Part shown: positions 48,836 through 61,604 of the stretch, in pieces | How positions within the stretch are numbered: the stretch's first letter is position 1 | Layout of the letters: every line of letters starts with the position of its first letter | Assembly (NCBI GenBank): GCA_028622995.1 | Contig: JAJQJQ010000075.1 | Coordinates: forward strand, 124,001-188,000 | Length of the DNA stretch: 64,000 nucleotides | Source: Panagrolaimus kolymaensis | Taxonomy: Eukaryota > Nematoda > Chromadorea > Rhabditida > Panagrolaimidae | Direction: 5' to 3' | Translations under genes and position numbers: made by a program | The notes under the pieces: model-generated | The model's database searches: none | What the model was told of the DNA's origin: nothing | What the model saw: only the letters and a program-made list of their open reading frames with translations

Positions 48836-51800
48836 TAAATTAATTAAAAATAATTTGGAAGGCAAAAATAAAAAAAAAGCTGCAAAAAATATGGAAAAAT
48901 AAATATTAATTTTTAAATAAAATTCAAAAAAATCGACACGAATCATGAATACAAAATAAATAAGGTATCGTAACGAGAAAGAAAAAATTAACTCTAAATT
49001 ATGGGATAAAAGTAAGCAAATAATTAATGGTTTTTCTCACAAATTTTTTTTAAACCAACCATTATTTTAGTTTATCCAAAAATTAAAGAAATTTATAACT
49101 AAAAATCTTTCAGAGTTTAGCAACAAAAAAACACGACTTTACTTACTGTAACAACTTTTTCTAAAAATCCTAAATTTTTCTTTTCTTTTTTTCAAAACTT
49201 AAAGAAAAATTATATTATTTTTAAACAAAAAAAGCACAAAAGTACAAAATCATCCAAGAAAAGAAAGCTTAAGAATCGAGAAAGAGTTTAAGCACAAGAG
49301 AAAGAAAGAAAGCCATCTATTGTGACTTCCAACAACCACAGAGAAGGAAGACAAAAAAAACTAAAAAGCAAGAAGAAGAAGGATGGAAAGAAAATACAAT
49401 AAAAGTTGCCAAGGGCAATCTTTAGTTGTTGCTTCTTCCTTTCTTCCTTTCTTTTTTTAAGTTTGACATTTTTTTTAAACAAAAAAGCTAAAGACAAAAA
49501 TGCAAGTTAAAATAATGTTTGTGCTTGTTTAGTATTCATAAGCCAAAGTCATCACAAAAAAATAAATATATGTTGAAATTAGCTAATACAAAATTAAGGT
49601 ACTCAACTTTTTTTAGTTTGATTCGGTTGATTTTAAAGGCTGCCATTATAGAAATAAACAGTAAAAACAATAAAAATGTTAGAAAAAATAAAATATTGAA
49701 TGTAAATTTTAGTAACAAAAATAAAATAAAAATGGTAGCGACATTGGTTAGAGAAAAATTAAAACAAAACTTATAAATTTTTAAATTTTGAGATTCACAT
49801 CAATTCAAAAAAGAGTTCAGTAAAATAAACTTGATCTCATTTGTGAATCTCTCATTTCGTTATGTATAAATCCAAAGACTAAACTTGCTTGGTTCATTAA
49901 AAAAATAACTCAAACTAAAACCTAAATTTAAAAAAAAACCAGGAACAACAAGATCGACGACGACAAGAACAAGTTCAAAAAACGAGAAATGAGAAGCAAG
50001 TTAAAAAGCTGAAAGAAATAAAATAAAAAATATAATTTTTTTAAAACAAAATCTTGCTTCTTTTTCTCTCTCTTAATGAAGATCTTGCTATTAAAGCCAT
50101 TTAGTTGAATGCCCTAAGGGTTTCTCGAACAAGTTTTTTAGTCTCCTTTCTTTCTTTTTTTTTCTTCTGCTTCTAGTAAGTTAAGAATCAAGAATGCTTC
50201 TTGCATCTAAATACATTTTTTTTTTTGCTCCTGCTTCTGGGTTTTTCTTGTTTTGGTTAGCGACGACGTACGTCAGTCAATCAACTAAGAAATAAAAAAT
50301 ATAGCGGCTGCTGCGCAGCCATGAAAGGAAAAAAAGCAGGCGATGATGGTCGGTCAGAGAGATTCCATTGCTGCTACTGGCGGCTTGTCGCTTGCTACTA
50401 CTAATTTTTTTCTTTTGCTGAAGAATTAAAAAAAAAATCAAGGCAAAACTTGCTATTAACTAAAAAAAAAATGAAGAAAAATTCCTTTAGGCGACTCTAT
50501 CTCTATTTTTTCTTTTCGCTGCTTGCTTTGTGATAATGTTGATGTAGATGATAGACTACTGCTGTTGCTTCGACGCCGCTAATGTTTTGATGCTGATGGC
50601 TTCCAAAAAAGGGTGCTTACTTGTTTTATTCCTACATCCCCGAAAAAAAATGGAGATAGCCAATCAAGCAGGAAAGAAATATGTATTATCAAAAAATATG
50701 TATCTCCGCTTAAAAATAAAAAAAATAAAACTAATGAAGAATATATAAAAAAACACGTAAATTTGGTAAATAAACGCCGCTGCTTCGTAAAAGTAAAAAA
50801 AAATTAAAAGCATTGGAAATCTTAGAAATACAATACAAAAATATTCTTTTTTATTTTAATTAATACTTTGTCTTTCTCAAAGTTAAATTTATTAAATAAA
50901 GAAATAATAATAATAAATCTAAAAATTAAGATATAAAAACCAAGGCAATCAACCAAGAAAAAAATGCCTTACAAAAATAAAAAACGCTTTTATGAAAAAT
51001 AATCAAAAAAAAAAGTGATTATTATTTTAATCAAAATAAAGTAAGCGGCGAAAATAAAAGCAATATAAATTTTTGAAAAACTAAAACAAAAAAGATACCG
51101 TAATTTAGTTTTTTTTCTTTAGATTCTTGCTTTTGTTATTATTTAAAAAATGGCCCACTTGATATTTGACAGTAATTCAGAGAAATTACTAACCATTAAC
51201 GAAATTATAAAAATAAACATAAAGTTTAAGTTAAATTTTTTTGAGGGCATTCAAGTCTAGAATAACAAAAAAATAATTTCAAAGGTTCTTAACTTATTTT
51301 AAAAATTATAAAATTCAAAAAAGTGAATTTCTTATAAACATCAAAAAACTTGGTTTCTTATCATCGGAACCGATAAAAATGAAGTGAAGAAGTAAAAGTG
51401 AAAAAAGAGAAGATTGAAGGAAGACGAACAACGAGTTCAGTGTCAAAGTCGAAGTCGCGCCAAAAAAACAAGACTGATACTTCTTTTCTTTTTCCTGTTA
51501 TTTTTTCTTCTTCATTTTTCCTGTCTCTAATAAAATATATAAATAACGTTTTTCTTAGTTTTAAGAGAGACTGATCGCCTCACTTTGCGCTGCTCACACT
51601 TGCTCACTTTTTTTCCGTTTCCTTCCTTTCTTCAAAATTTTTTTTTGCTGTTGCTGCAAAAAAACTTTTGGTATTTATGTTTCTTTCTTTTTTTTCTTTC
51701 TTTAGGTGCTGCTGCTGCCGAAGATGGCGCAAAACCAGTTTAAAAAAAGTTTTTTAGTTTTTGAGCAACAAAAGTGCTTTTTAGGAAAGAGACAAAATGA

Positions 51801-54800
51801 AAATGAGAAAGAAAGAGATAAATGAGAAGAAAGTTTTTAGGAGAGAAACATCATCACTATAAAAAAATAACATAACGGTTAAGAGAAAATATTCGTTCAT
51901 CTTCTTCTTCTGATTTTTTTTTGTCAGAGTCTTTGTTTTTGGAAGACGAAGAAAAAATAATGGACGATGGTCTGTCTTTATATTTTTTACTTACATATAT
52001 TTTTTTTTCTTGGTTGGACTTACTTGAAAAAAATAAAAGGAAAAATAACGTTTTTTTGTTTTGGTTTTTTCTTTTGCAAGCAAGCAAATGATTTTTTTTT
52101 TCATCCACGACCAAAACAGCCCAAGTTAGAAAAAGAAAAGCATTTTTGGAAAGGTAAAGGTTAGACACTGACTGATTTAAAGCAAAAAAATCTTTTCAAT
52201 TCTAAGATAAAGCGTAAGTATAAAATGCCATCATTATTAAAGCAAAAAAAAAAAAACGACTTTTCAAAAAAGTTAAAGGATAATCTTATTTTCTTGTGGT
52301 ATCAATGTTACTCGATTTTCTAAATTATACATTTCACTATCAAAAAATAATATTAAAAATTTTAGTAAATGACAAACAAAAATTATGAAAAATCAAGTAT
52401 TTTTTAAAGAATTTTTTTTAATCAAAAAAAATTAGAGAAACGGAATTTTTTCTATTTGAAGAAAATCATTGCTTACTCAAATTTAAAAATAAAAAAAATA
52501 TAATTAAAGTGACAGGCGGCAATCTTGTAACAATGGAATTCTTGTTATAATATTTTTAAGTTCGACTTAAGAAAAATCATTAAACTCATAGACTTTTATT
52601 TTTTGAAGGAAGACGATGACATACTTTTTCTTTTAGGATTTTTAAGATTGCGCATAAGGTATTTAAAATTGATAAGATTTTAAGTTTTTTCTCATAAGCA
52701 AATTATTCAAGTTTTATTGTTTGCTTGCTTTTATTATTTGTTACAATTTGAAGAAGTGATTTCGGACAAAATAATTATTTCAAATCCTACTTTTAAAAAT
52801 ATCCCTTTGATTATGAATAAATAAATTAGCCTCAAACATATTTTAAATTTTATCCCGCTTTCATTTAAAAAAAAAAAACAATATTTTGAATGTTCAAAAG
52901 TAGCTAAAATAAAATAAAAATCATCCAATAAAAAAGTATTCTCAAAAAAATTGTGAATTTCCATTTCGGTATTTCGGAAGTACAGTAAAATAAAATCAAA
53001 AAGCTTTCATTGTTTGTGGAAAGCAAATTTCTTCAAAATTTGATGCATCAAAAATTTGCCGCTCACTCACTCTAATCCGCAGCATTTAAATCACTCAAGT
53101 TTTTGATTTCCTAATTTTCATTTTTTGTGGAGCTCTTACTTATTATATCGGTGGCATAATAATATAACCACAAGCAATCAAAAAAAAATACAAATAATTA
53201 TAACGTTGCAAACAAAAAACAACAAAGTTTTAACTTTCTATTCTAGCATGCAAACGAACAAGCAAGCAAGAAGCTTTTGCAGCCACCACAAAAGTATTTA
53301 AAAGCCCAAGCACCGATGAAGAAGAAGAAGAAAAAAATGAAGAACACGCTTATCTTCCATTTCTTTGAAGCCGAAAGAAGGAAGATAAGAATAAGGAAAA
53401 ATGAAAGAGAGAGGGCACTTGAAAAAGTAAGAAATGAAAGGAAGAAACACATCAACCACTGAAGCTTCATCTATCTATCTATCTATCTAAATTTCCAAGC
53501 AGCTTTTTATTTTTCTTCCCTAAGTTATGAGTCCAAAACCAAATATGTATGTGTATGAGAAAAGTAAAAATGAAGAGAAGAAAAAAAAGTATGGAAAAAA
53601 AACTGTGATTGGAAAAACTAAAGCAGCACATAGTTTATTTACCTTCAAAATAAAATTTCTTTAAGCAGACAAGATAAAGCTAGAAATAAAAAAGCTTCCA
53701 CAAATTAACTAACAACAGCTGAGTAGGAAGGATACTGTAATTTTGTTTTATGTATTTAAAAAGAGGAAGAAATAAAAGTTAGTGGTCAAAGAAAATCACA
53801 TAAAAACAATTAGCAAAGTAAAACAAACAAAAAAAGGAAGTGGATTTATTACGGTAACACTTTAGAAGATAGAAAGAAGCAATAAACAAGACAAAACAGT
53901 CATATAAAATCTCATAAAAGCAAGCGGCTCCAGTGAATATCATAAATTGGATTCGAAAAATTAAAAAAAGTAACCGATGATATGTGTATGTCTGTTGATT
54001 ATCGCGATGAGATAGAAAAAATGTTAATTAGTGGAATTCTGTTAATTTTTCATTTTAAGATTCATCATCAAAATTTAATGCCACAACCTTTTCCTCTTTT
54101 CATGCATTATCGATTGATGGCGATTCAAGTCCGTCCTCCTCGTTTTCTTCTTTTAACCAAATCATCCTCATCCATTCGAGTTTCAATATAAATTTAAATA
54201 ACACTCAAAAAGAATTCTTGCTGTTTGAAAGCACAAACAAAAAAATTTAAGTCTTCGAAGCTCTTCCAACTTTCCATCCTTGCTGCTTCTGGCTTTAATA
54301 TTCCTCCTCCGACGATGAAATCAAGATTCGTCTTTCATATTACTTTAAAAAAAAACTTTCTATTATGTATTTAATCTTAAAAATAATAATAATATGATGT
54401 GTTGTTGTTGTTGTAAGTGAGCCGCCAGTTAGTTAGCCGCTGTCAGTCACTTCACTCCTTTTAAAAAAGCATTCTCACTTTATTCCTTTCATTTTTTTTT
54501 GTTGCTATTATAATACTACTCTTCTATTGCTTGAGTCTCAAATAAAATGCATGTGTCTATGATATGTGATTGTTAGCGCAAGATAAGCGTGACACTAGTG
54601 TTTTAGTTTCTTAGCTTTGAATCAAAAAAAAAGTTTTTTTCATTTTTTTTATATTGAAGAAGGATGAAAACAGAAAATAAGTGTGGGAACAATAAAAAGT
54701 AAGCATATTTTAGAGATTAGAAAGAGTTTGGAAAAAATCTGTTTGAAGAATGCCACAAAGCTGAAACCATTGATACAATTTGAATTAGCAAAAAGTTATT

Positions 54801-54858
54801 TATTTCTATACACACAATTACAAAATTACAATTTACATACAAACATAAAATGATTAAT
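48836..54858. other. Long intergenic region without a recognised gene
   Basis: Six kilobases of AT-rich sequence with many poly(A)/poly(T) and CTTT/AAAG tracts. An ATCT tetranucleotide repeat lies at about 53468-53488. CTGCTG/GCCGCC-type GC spots occur near 50300-50400 and 51710-51725. No open frame has protein-like composition. It should contain the upstream region of the Asn-rich gene and the 3' flank of the gene ending at 54859. Confidence 0.55.
53468..53488. repeat. (ATCT)n microsatellite
   Basis: Five perfect ATCT units in intergenic DNA. Confidence 0.85.
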
Positions 54859-56393
54859 TCAAATGGTTAAATCTTGTGTTTTTTGAAGTTTTTCACTTTT
54901 GTCTGTTGTTGTTGTTGGTGCAGCAGGTTTGATTGGACTTGGTTGTTGAGCTTTATTTGAGTTGGTTCCATGACTTGATTGTTGAGTTGGAGCAGTATCC
55001 ATTCCACCAGCAGCAGCAGCAACAACAGGTTGTATCGCAGGAGCATTATCAGTTCCAGTGGCTATAGCTGGAGCAGCAACAGAAGGAGCAGCAGGAATTC
55101 CAGTATTAGTTGATTTAGCATTGTCATTGTTCTTCTTGCTATTTCTTTTTGATGTTTTCTTTTTTGATGAATGTGTTGTAAGAGATGTTTTATTACTGAT
55201 GATATCTTCGACACCAGGACCAAAATCAACGACTTCATTCATTTTTGAATCAAATTCAACATGATCTGTAGACTTTGGTTCAACATGAGGATCATTTTCA
55301 AGAGCATGTTTCTGAAACAAAGACAAATGTTAGAGTAATGACACAAAATAAGGCAGTAAGCATTCCATCCTTTACCAAGCAAAAAAATTCCATAAACTTA
55401 CTAATTGGACTCTCTGTCGCTTTTTCAAAACCAATTGACCACGATGATTCCATTTTTCTGCAGAAATATGATCAGGTGCTAATGGTCCATGAGCTTTAGG
55501 TGTACACAATGGATTTTTAACAATTTCAAGAGTTTTGCTTTCTGGTTCTTCAAATGATGTTGAGATATCTTCAGGATTTTCTTTTGAACCTCCAAGAGTT
55601 TTTGAAGCTTTTACTTTCTTTTGACTTCCAGCATTACCATTTCCTGTTCCACCATCTTGCTTTGGTTCATCATCATTGATGCTTGAATCAGGTTGAATTT
55701 GATTCATATAACTTTCCTTTTTTCTAGTAGTGTTTATTTCTTTGACTTTTTTCTTTTGATCCTTTGATTCTTGTTGAGGTTGTTCACCTTTGGGTGATTG
55801 AGCAAAAATTGATGTGACTCCGTTTCCAGCCGATGATCGTCCATTTGCAGGTGCTTTAGGATGTTGAGCTAAAAATGGAAGTTATGAAACATATGGAACT
55901 AACAGACTAGATAACATGATTCACTAAAGCAAAAAACTCTTACTTTTTGCAGCAGAAGCTTTATCATTCTTTGGTGGTTGTTGCTTTTGTTGTCCAGCAG
56001 CATTAGCTTCAGCATCTCTTGCTCTCTTCTTTTTTCGACGCACCAACCATATAGCAAGAGCAATAATTCCAATAAGGAGCACAGTACCTAATACACCTCC
56101 AAGTACACCAGCAATTATAAGAACCACATGGTGATCAGGATGTTCGTGTTGCGAATGATCATGAGCATCACTGAAAATAAATGTTGAAGTTTCAAGGTTA
56201 TCAGCAACGTTAAAAACACTTACTTATGAGGTGAAGGTTGATCGGCATGAGCGAGTCTAAAAAACGAAAAGATAAGTTTGAATAACTTCAAAAAAAATAT
56301 AGAAAAAACTTACTTTCCATTATCAGCTGAAACCAATACCAAGAATGTCGATGATAGGATAATAATAAAATGAAGATTCATTGAATAAAGCAT
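54859..56393 (-). CDS. Single-pass membrane protein with a long disordered cytoplasmic tail
   Basis: Five exons (56314-56393, 56224-56256, 55944-56170, 55402-55868, 54859-55311) give 419 residues. A signal peptide (FIIILSSTFLVLVSA) and a very short His/Asp-rich extracellular stretch (DAHDHSQHEHPDHH) lead into a transmembrane helix with glycine zippers (LIIAGVLGGVLGTVLLIGII) and a stop-transfer RRKKKRAR. The 300-residue tail is low complexity (Lys/Glu, Gln, Ala, Pro) with Ser/Thr-rich patches and no domain that I recognise. The second exon has only 33 bases. The short His-rich ectodomain could bind metal, but that is a guess. It lies 477 bases behind ribosomal protein L10 on the same strand. 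No family assignment. Confidence 0.8.
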
Positions 56394-56869
56394 GTTACAA
56401 AAACGTTGTCTTCGAATGATAGAAAAGAGTCAAATGATTTTCACGATGAAAACATTCTCAGTTTTGATGGCTCATGCAAATTTATAACATTTTTTCCTTT
56501 CCTTCTAAGTCTGCGTTTCATTCAGTCAAAGTTGGGAACGATTCTTGGGAAACGAAAGAGTGGGATCAGAAAAACGAGCATAAAAACCATCGCAATACAA
56601 AATCTTTATCTTCCTCGTCACACACAAGCAAAATCGCCATTGCTCATTAGTGATTACAACTACTACCGCGTAAAAAGCTCATCATAAGAATAATAATGCA
56701 AACATCCAAAATCAAACTTGGCCAAACCCCAAAAAAACATTGTGCAAGAATGCAAAATGTTCGAAACACAAATGATAATATTAACAAGGAAAAACATAAA
56801 CTTTATTATAACGCAACAAAAAGCTTTATTGAAACAACAAAGGAAAAATGGAAAGAACAATGAAACAAC
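56394..56869. other. Intergenic region between L10 and the membrane-protein gene
   Basis: Nothing beyond the L10 3' end (AATAAAG on the minus strand near 56823-56829 and 56800) and the start region of the membrane protein was recognised. Confidence 0.5.
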
Positions 56870-57623
56870 TTAAATAGGATGTTTAATGTAGCGACTCAAA
56901 GGTCCATGAGGTGTAAGAAGTTTCACATTTGCTCCATCATTGACGAGATGACCACTATCACGAAGTTGTTCATATTCAGCTTTATCGAATTTGGTGAAGC
57001 CCCATTTGCGAGATGTAACGATGAATTGACGTCCAGGGAACTTGAATTTAGCACGACGAAAAGCTTCAAGAGCATGTGCTTCATGCTGAAAAATGAATAC
57101 ATAGAATAGTAAAATGATCAATAAAAGCTGAAGAAAAACTTACTTGATCACGAACACGAATAGACATAAGAATATCATTGAGTCCAACACGAGCGACAAG
57201 ACCTTGAGGTTTACCAAAAGCTCCTCTCATACCAGTTTGAAGTCGATCAGCACCAGCACATGATAACATCTTATTGATACGAACGACATGGTAGGGATGC
57301 TTTCTTACACGCATATGGAAGCCATCTTTACCACAATTCTTGACCATGTATTTGTTTGCACAAATACGAGAAGCTTCAAGAGCCTAAAAGAATAAACATT
57401 AAAGAAGAATAAGAATATAAAAAATCAAACTCACTTCGGATGAAACTTGTTCTCGTTCATTTGAAATCATATGAACACATGTTGGAAATTCATCAACAGT
57501 TGCACGTTTCTTTCCCAAATCAAAGATACGAATCTTTGGATCAGGAACACCACGACAGAAGCGAGATTTCGGATATGGCTTGTTCTTGATGTAGCGATAA
57601 CAACGAGCAGGTCGACGTCCCAT
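56870..57623 (-). CDS. rpl10: 60S ribosomal protein L10 (uL16)
   Basis: Three exons (57435-57623, 57144-57383, 56870-57085) give 214 residues, the same length as human RPL10. The protein sits near the peptidyl-transferase centre and tRNA corridor of the large subunit and joins late in assembly. Diagnostic segments are the start [49 protein letters not shown], the loop region [18 protein letters not shown], and KFPGRQ. The sequence looks complete and highly conserved, consistent with a single essential gene. No oddities. Confidence 0.98.
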
Positions 57624-59201
57624 GGTTGTTGAGACCTAGAAAAAGTAAAAGTTAGAGAGTAAGTAATGGCTAAATTTGAACAAAGAAAATGTAACAAAAA
57701 CGCGATGAAAAAGGAGGGATTTACGAGATTGATAAAGCAAAAATCACGAGTAAAAAGGCAAGATAAAAGCTGGGATTTCAAAACAAAAAGTTGCATAAAA
57801 AGCTTTGGAAACAATTAATTTTATCAGTGGTAAGGAAATGCGATAATTTAGTACAAAAAATAAACAACTTTGAAGTAAATTTTCATCGAAAAATGTGAAG
57901 CAAAAAAAAAAAGCGAAAAGTTGCAACTTTTTTTTTATTCAGCAAAAATGGCTATCGTAAGCCCTCGATTGCATTCGTTTTAGGAACCAAGGCTCTTTGA
58001 TTCACTCGTTTTGGTTCTCCATAAAATTTTTTTTCAACAACAACGTTGGATGCTTTTTGGAAGCAAAAAACAATGACACCATTTTCAAACTTTTTTTATA
58101 ATTTTATAACTAACTTTTAAACAATAGTATTTTAATATCACAGCTTTTAAACATAAAAAAACACGCCTTTTATTGCACAATTTTTTCTTTCAATATATTT
58201 GTCATCGTTCATCGTTTATGCTTTGTAGTCGTCTTTCTAATTCCTTATGAAATCCTTTTGCTTTTACATATATAAACTTTTTTTGAAATTTTATTTTGCT
58301 TTGCTTTTTTTCTCTGCCATTTCATTTTAAAATAATAGCTTCTTTTTGTAGTTGCAATATGGGTGGTTTAACCAGATTTTGGCGCAACACCATTTACAAA
58401 AGCTTTATATCAATCCTCATCACTTAGGAACCCAATGAGGATACTAGAAAATGAAGTTTGGGAACAACAACTATCGATTGAATTGTTTGTGAAATAACCC
58501 AGCAGTAGTAAATAAAAAAGAAGCAAATAAAAAGCATTCAAGGAAAAAAATACATATTGATTACGAAGAGAGATTGTTTAAAGTTATCCATCAAATTAAA
58601 CGTGCATGGGAATCTGATGCTCCTCTATTTCTTACAAGGAAGCAGCAACCATATTATTAGACCGTTGTTTTAAAAAAATATAAAGGCTTTACTGTAATTT
58701 CCAAAGAATGTATTATTGGTGTTGTTTGTAAGTTATCAAAAAAAACTTGGTGTTATTATTCTTGTAATCAACAGCATCGACAATGTCTTAATGACGCCAA
58801 TGGTGGGCTGCTTGCTACTAAATGGAACTTTGATGCTTCCGGGAATATATATTTTTTCTGTTATATTTAACTACCGACTGACTATCAATCTTCTTTCTCT
58901 CTTTTTTCTTGATGCTCTTTCATTTTAATTTGTGCTTTTCATTAAAAATTATTCTTTCAAGTGATAATAAAAAAAGTTTTTTTTATTCGAGCTTTGCCCC
59001 TCCGTGTTTCATCAAGCAACAAAGCAAAGTAAGGAAGAAAGGAGGACATGCACTAGGACAACAGCTTCGACAGAATGTCATTAACTGTAAGTAAGCAGCA
59101 TCAATAATAAGCAGAAGCAGTCATTAAAAACTTTTTTTTCTTTCTTTCTTCCCGGATCTATTATCTCGCTTGCTTGTAAAAAGAAAGAAGACTGTATTTT
59201 T

Positions 59202-59209
59202 ACTGATAA
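59202..59209 (+). promoter_or_regulatory. Extended GATA site (ACTGATAA) upstream of the aspartic protease
   Basis: ACTGATAA is the preferred site of the nematode intestinal GATA factor ELT-2. It lies 157 bases before the protease ATG. A second GATA-type element (ATTATCT) occurs at about 59241-59247. Confidence 0.5.
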
Positions 59210-59278
59210 CAAAAATTTTTTTTATGGGGCGTGGATGATGATTATCTAGCAGCTATTGGCAATTAAAATTGCATCGAG

Positions 59279-59286
59279 TATAAATA
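59279..59286 (+). promoter_or_regulatory. TATA box of the aspartic protease
   Basis: TATAAATA lies 80 bases before the ATG, a normal distance for a short 5' UTR in a highly expressed gene. Confidence 0.55.
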
Positions 59287-59365
59287 ATAGGAAGTTTGAA
59301 AGAAAAAAAATTATTGCATTTTGCCATCAATCAAATTTTTATATTTGTTGTCGGCAAAAACCATC

Positions 59366-60805
59366 ATGAAGCTTCTCATTCTTGTAGCCCTCTTGGGCTT
59401 AGCCAGCGCTGCTGTAATCCAACACAGCCTTACCAGAATCGAAAGCAAAAGATCTAAAATGGTTAAAGCTGGTAAGTAATAAATTAGGTTGATTAGGTGC
59501 AGAAAGAAGCAGACGATTAAGATTAACATAGATTTGCGTTTTTAAACATTTTGATTTTTTCTAGGTACTTGGCCCGCTTATCGCAAATATAAGGAATTCC
59601 TTCGACTTGCTAAATCCCCTAATAAAGGACATAATTTTAAATCCGTTGCTCAAAATGTTAACGATTATGAAGATGTTGAATATGTTGGAAATATCACCAT
59701 TGGAACTCCAGATCAAACTTTCCTTGTCATTCTTGATACTGGTTCAGCAAATCTTTGGGTTCCTGATACCTCATGCGGAAATGGTTCAAGCTCTAATTGC
59801 GCTGATTATTGTTCAGATGAAGAATTCTGTGAACTTCTTTGTGATCCAGGTTGTTGTAGCGGTAAAAAGGCTGCTGCACCAGCACCAAAAGCAAACGCAT
59901 GCTCAACTAAACGTAAATTTGATTCAACTAAATCATCCACATATGTTAAAAATGGACAATCATGGTCAATTGAATATGGAACCGGTTCAGCTCAAGGTTT
60001 CTTAGGACAAGATACGGTTAGATTTGGTGATGCTGGTGGCCCACAACTTGCTGTACCAACAACCATTTTTGGTCAAGCTACTTCCATTGCAGCTTTCTTT
60101 GCTCAAGATCCAATTGATGGTATTCTTGGTCTTGCATTCACATCTTTAGCAGTTGATAATGTTCCTCCACCACTTGTAAATGCCATCAGCCAAGGTCTTC
60201 TTGATCAACCTCTCTTTACTGTATATCTTCAAGAAAAGGGATTAATTGATAATACACCCGGTGGAGTTTATACTTATGGTGGACTTGATTCAGATCATTG
60301 TAGTTCAAGCGTAGATTATGTTCCACTTACTTCAGCAACATATTTCCAATTTAAAATGGATTCAATTGGAATTGGTTCATATTCATCTAAAACCGGTTGG
60401 GATGTTATCTCCGATACTGGTACATCATTCATTGGTGGACCTCAAGGAATTACCGATGCGATGGCAAATGCAGTAGGCGCTCAATACAACGATCAATACG
60501 GAACATACTTCATTGATTGTAATGCCAATATTGGACAAACTAAAATTTCTATTGGTGGAAAACAATATGCCATTGATGCTAAACAAGTTTTAGTTGATGC
60601 TGGTAATGGCCAATGTGAATTCGCTTTCTTCCCGTAAGCTTTCCCACGTTATCGTTAAAATATATTGTTAACTTTCTTTTCTTATAGCTTCGACTTCGGT
60701 GGATTTGGACCAGCTTGGATTCTTGGAGATCCTTGGATCCGCCAATATTGTAACGTCTATGGTTTAGGAAAATCTAACATCGGATTTGCTAAAACTACAG
60801 CTTAA
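59366..60805 (+). CDS. Secreted pepsin-like aspartic protease
   Basis: Three exons (59366-59471, 59565-60633, 60688-60805) give 430 residues. A signal peptide (MKLLILVALLGLASA) and a basic propeptide precede the bilobal A1 domain. Catalytic Asp residues lie in VILDTGSANLW (DTG at 93-95) and VISDTGTSF (DTG at 319-321); the flap Tyr is in WSIEYGTGS. After the first lobe strand there is a Cys-rich insert (DYCSDEEFCELLCDPGCCSG), known from several nematode digestive aspartic proteases and absent from mammalian pepsin. An Ala/Pro/Lys linker (KKAAAPAPKANA) follows. The C-terminus WILGDPWIRQYCNVYG is canonical. A TATA box and an ELT-2-like site suggest gut expression. A poly(A)-type AATAAA (60805-60810) starts at the last base of the stop codon, so the 3' UTR may be very short. 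Confidence 0.95.
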
Positions 60806-61604
60806 ATAAATTTTTCTATGTAATTAAATTTTTTGATTTGGTTTTTACTAAAAAAAATTTCTAATAAAAAAGAGTTTATTAATGCAAACAAAATAAAAGA
60901 AAAATGCACAATTTTAAAATCCATGAAAAACCAAATAACAAAGTAAAAACAAGATTTTGCAAGTACCATAAACCTTCAAAGTGTGATGCAAAACAAAAAA
61001 CACAACTTTTCCATTCAACATAATTTTTTGCTTGTTTCATTCTTAGATTACGTTTTCTGTTTAGCTGTGCAAATTTATGCCATTATTTTAAATCCATTTC
61101 CACAAAAAACTTAATTCTTTTTGTTAGAAGCAAAAATCAAAGATTGAAGCTCAATCACGTGAGAAAGCAACTTGAAAGTTTTTTTTCTTCATATTTTTCA
61201 AATTTTAAATAATCCTTTTTGCATTTCATGGTAAATGATTAACGACGACGAACTATCCTTCTTTTTTTTTTGTTGCAGCATTGATCAAAGGAAAAAAAGC
61301 CCTAATTAACTGATTATTTTTCAGGACAAAGTTGCGTTATGCGATAAGGAGTTATCTGTGACTCCAAAAAACTGGAAGCTTAATTGTTTCATCTCCAAAA
61401 AAAATGAGAAGCAAATACATATAACAAGTTTATTGATCAAAATGCACAAAAATTCAAACTTAAAATAACACAGGGATATTGGTTGTTACAATAAAACAAA
61501 GATGGAAAATTTAAACCAGATTAACCACAACATATTCAAACAGCAAACAAACAATACAATGATAAGAAATACACATAAATACAAACATACATACAATAAA
61601 TAAA
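60806..61604. other. Convergent 3' intergenic region
   Basis: The space between the ends of the aspartic protease (+) and PPCDC (-) is AT-rich with no recognised gene. Confidence 0.6.

Larger units (their letters stand above)
57624..59365. other. Divergent intergenic region with the aspartic-protease promoter
   Basis: No gene is seen between L10 (-) and the protease (+). Small open frames near 58716-59094 have no family features. Two regulatory sites near the 3' end of the stretch are listed separately. Confidence 0.55.

Noticed and set aside
48836..48946. N-terminal extension of the Myb/SANT-like protein from ATG 48946
   Set aside because: The extra 37 residues are AT-driven and would place a hydrophobic segment before a DNA-binding domain.
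53982..54191. 69-codon frame starting MCMSVDYRDEIEKML
   Set aside because: The first residues look protein-like, but there is no signal, domain or splice partner; kept as unsupported.
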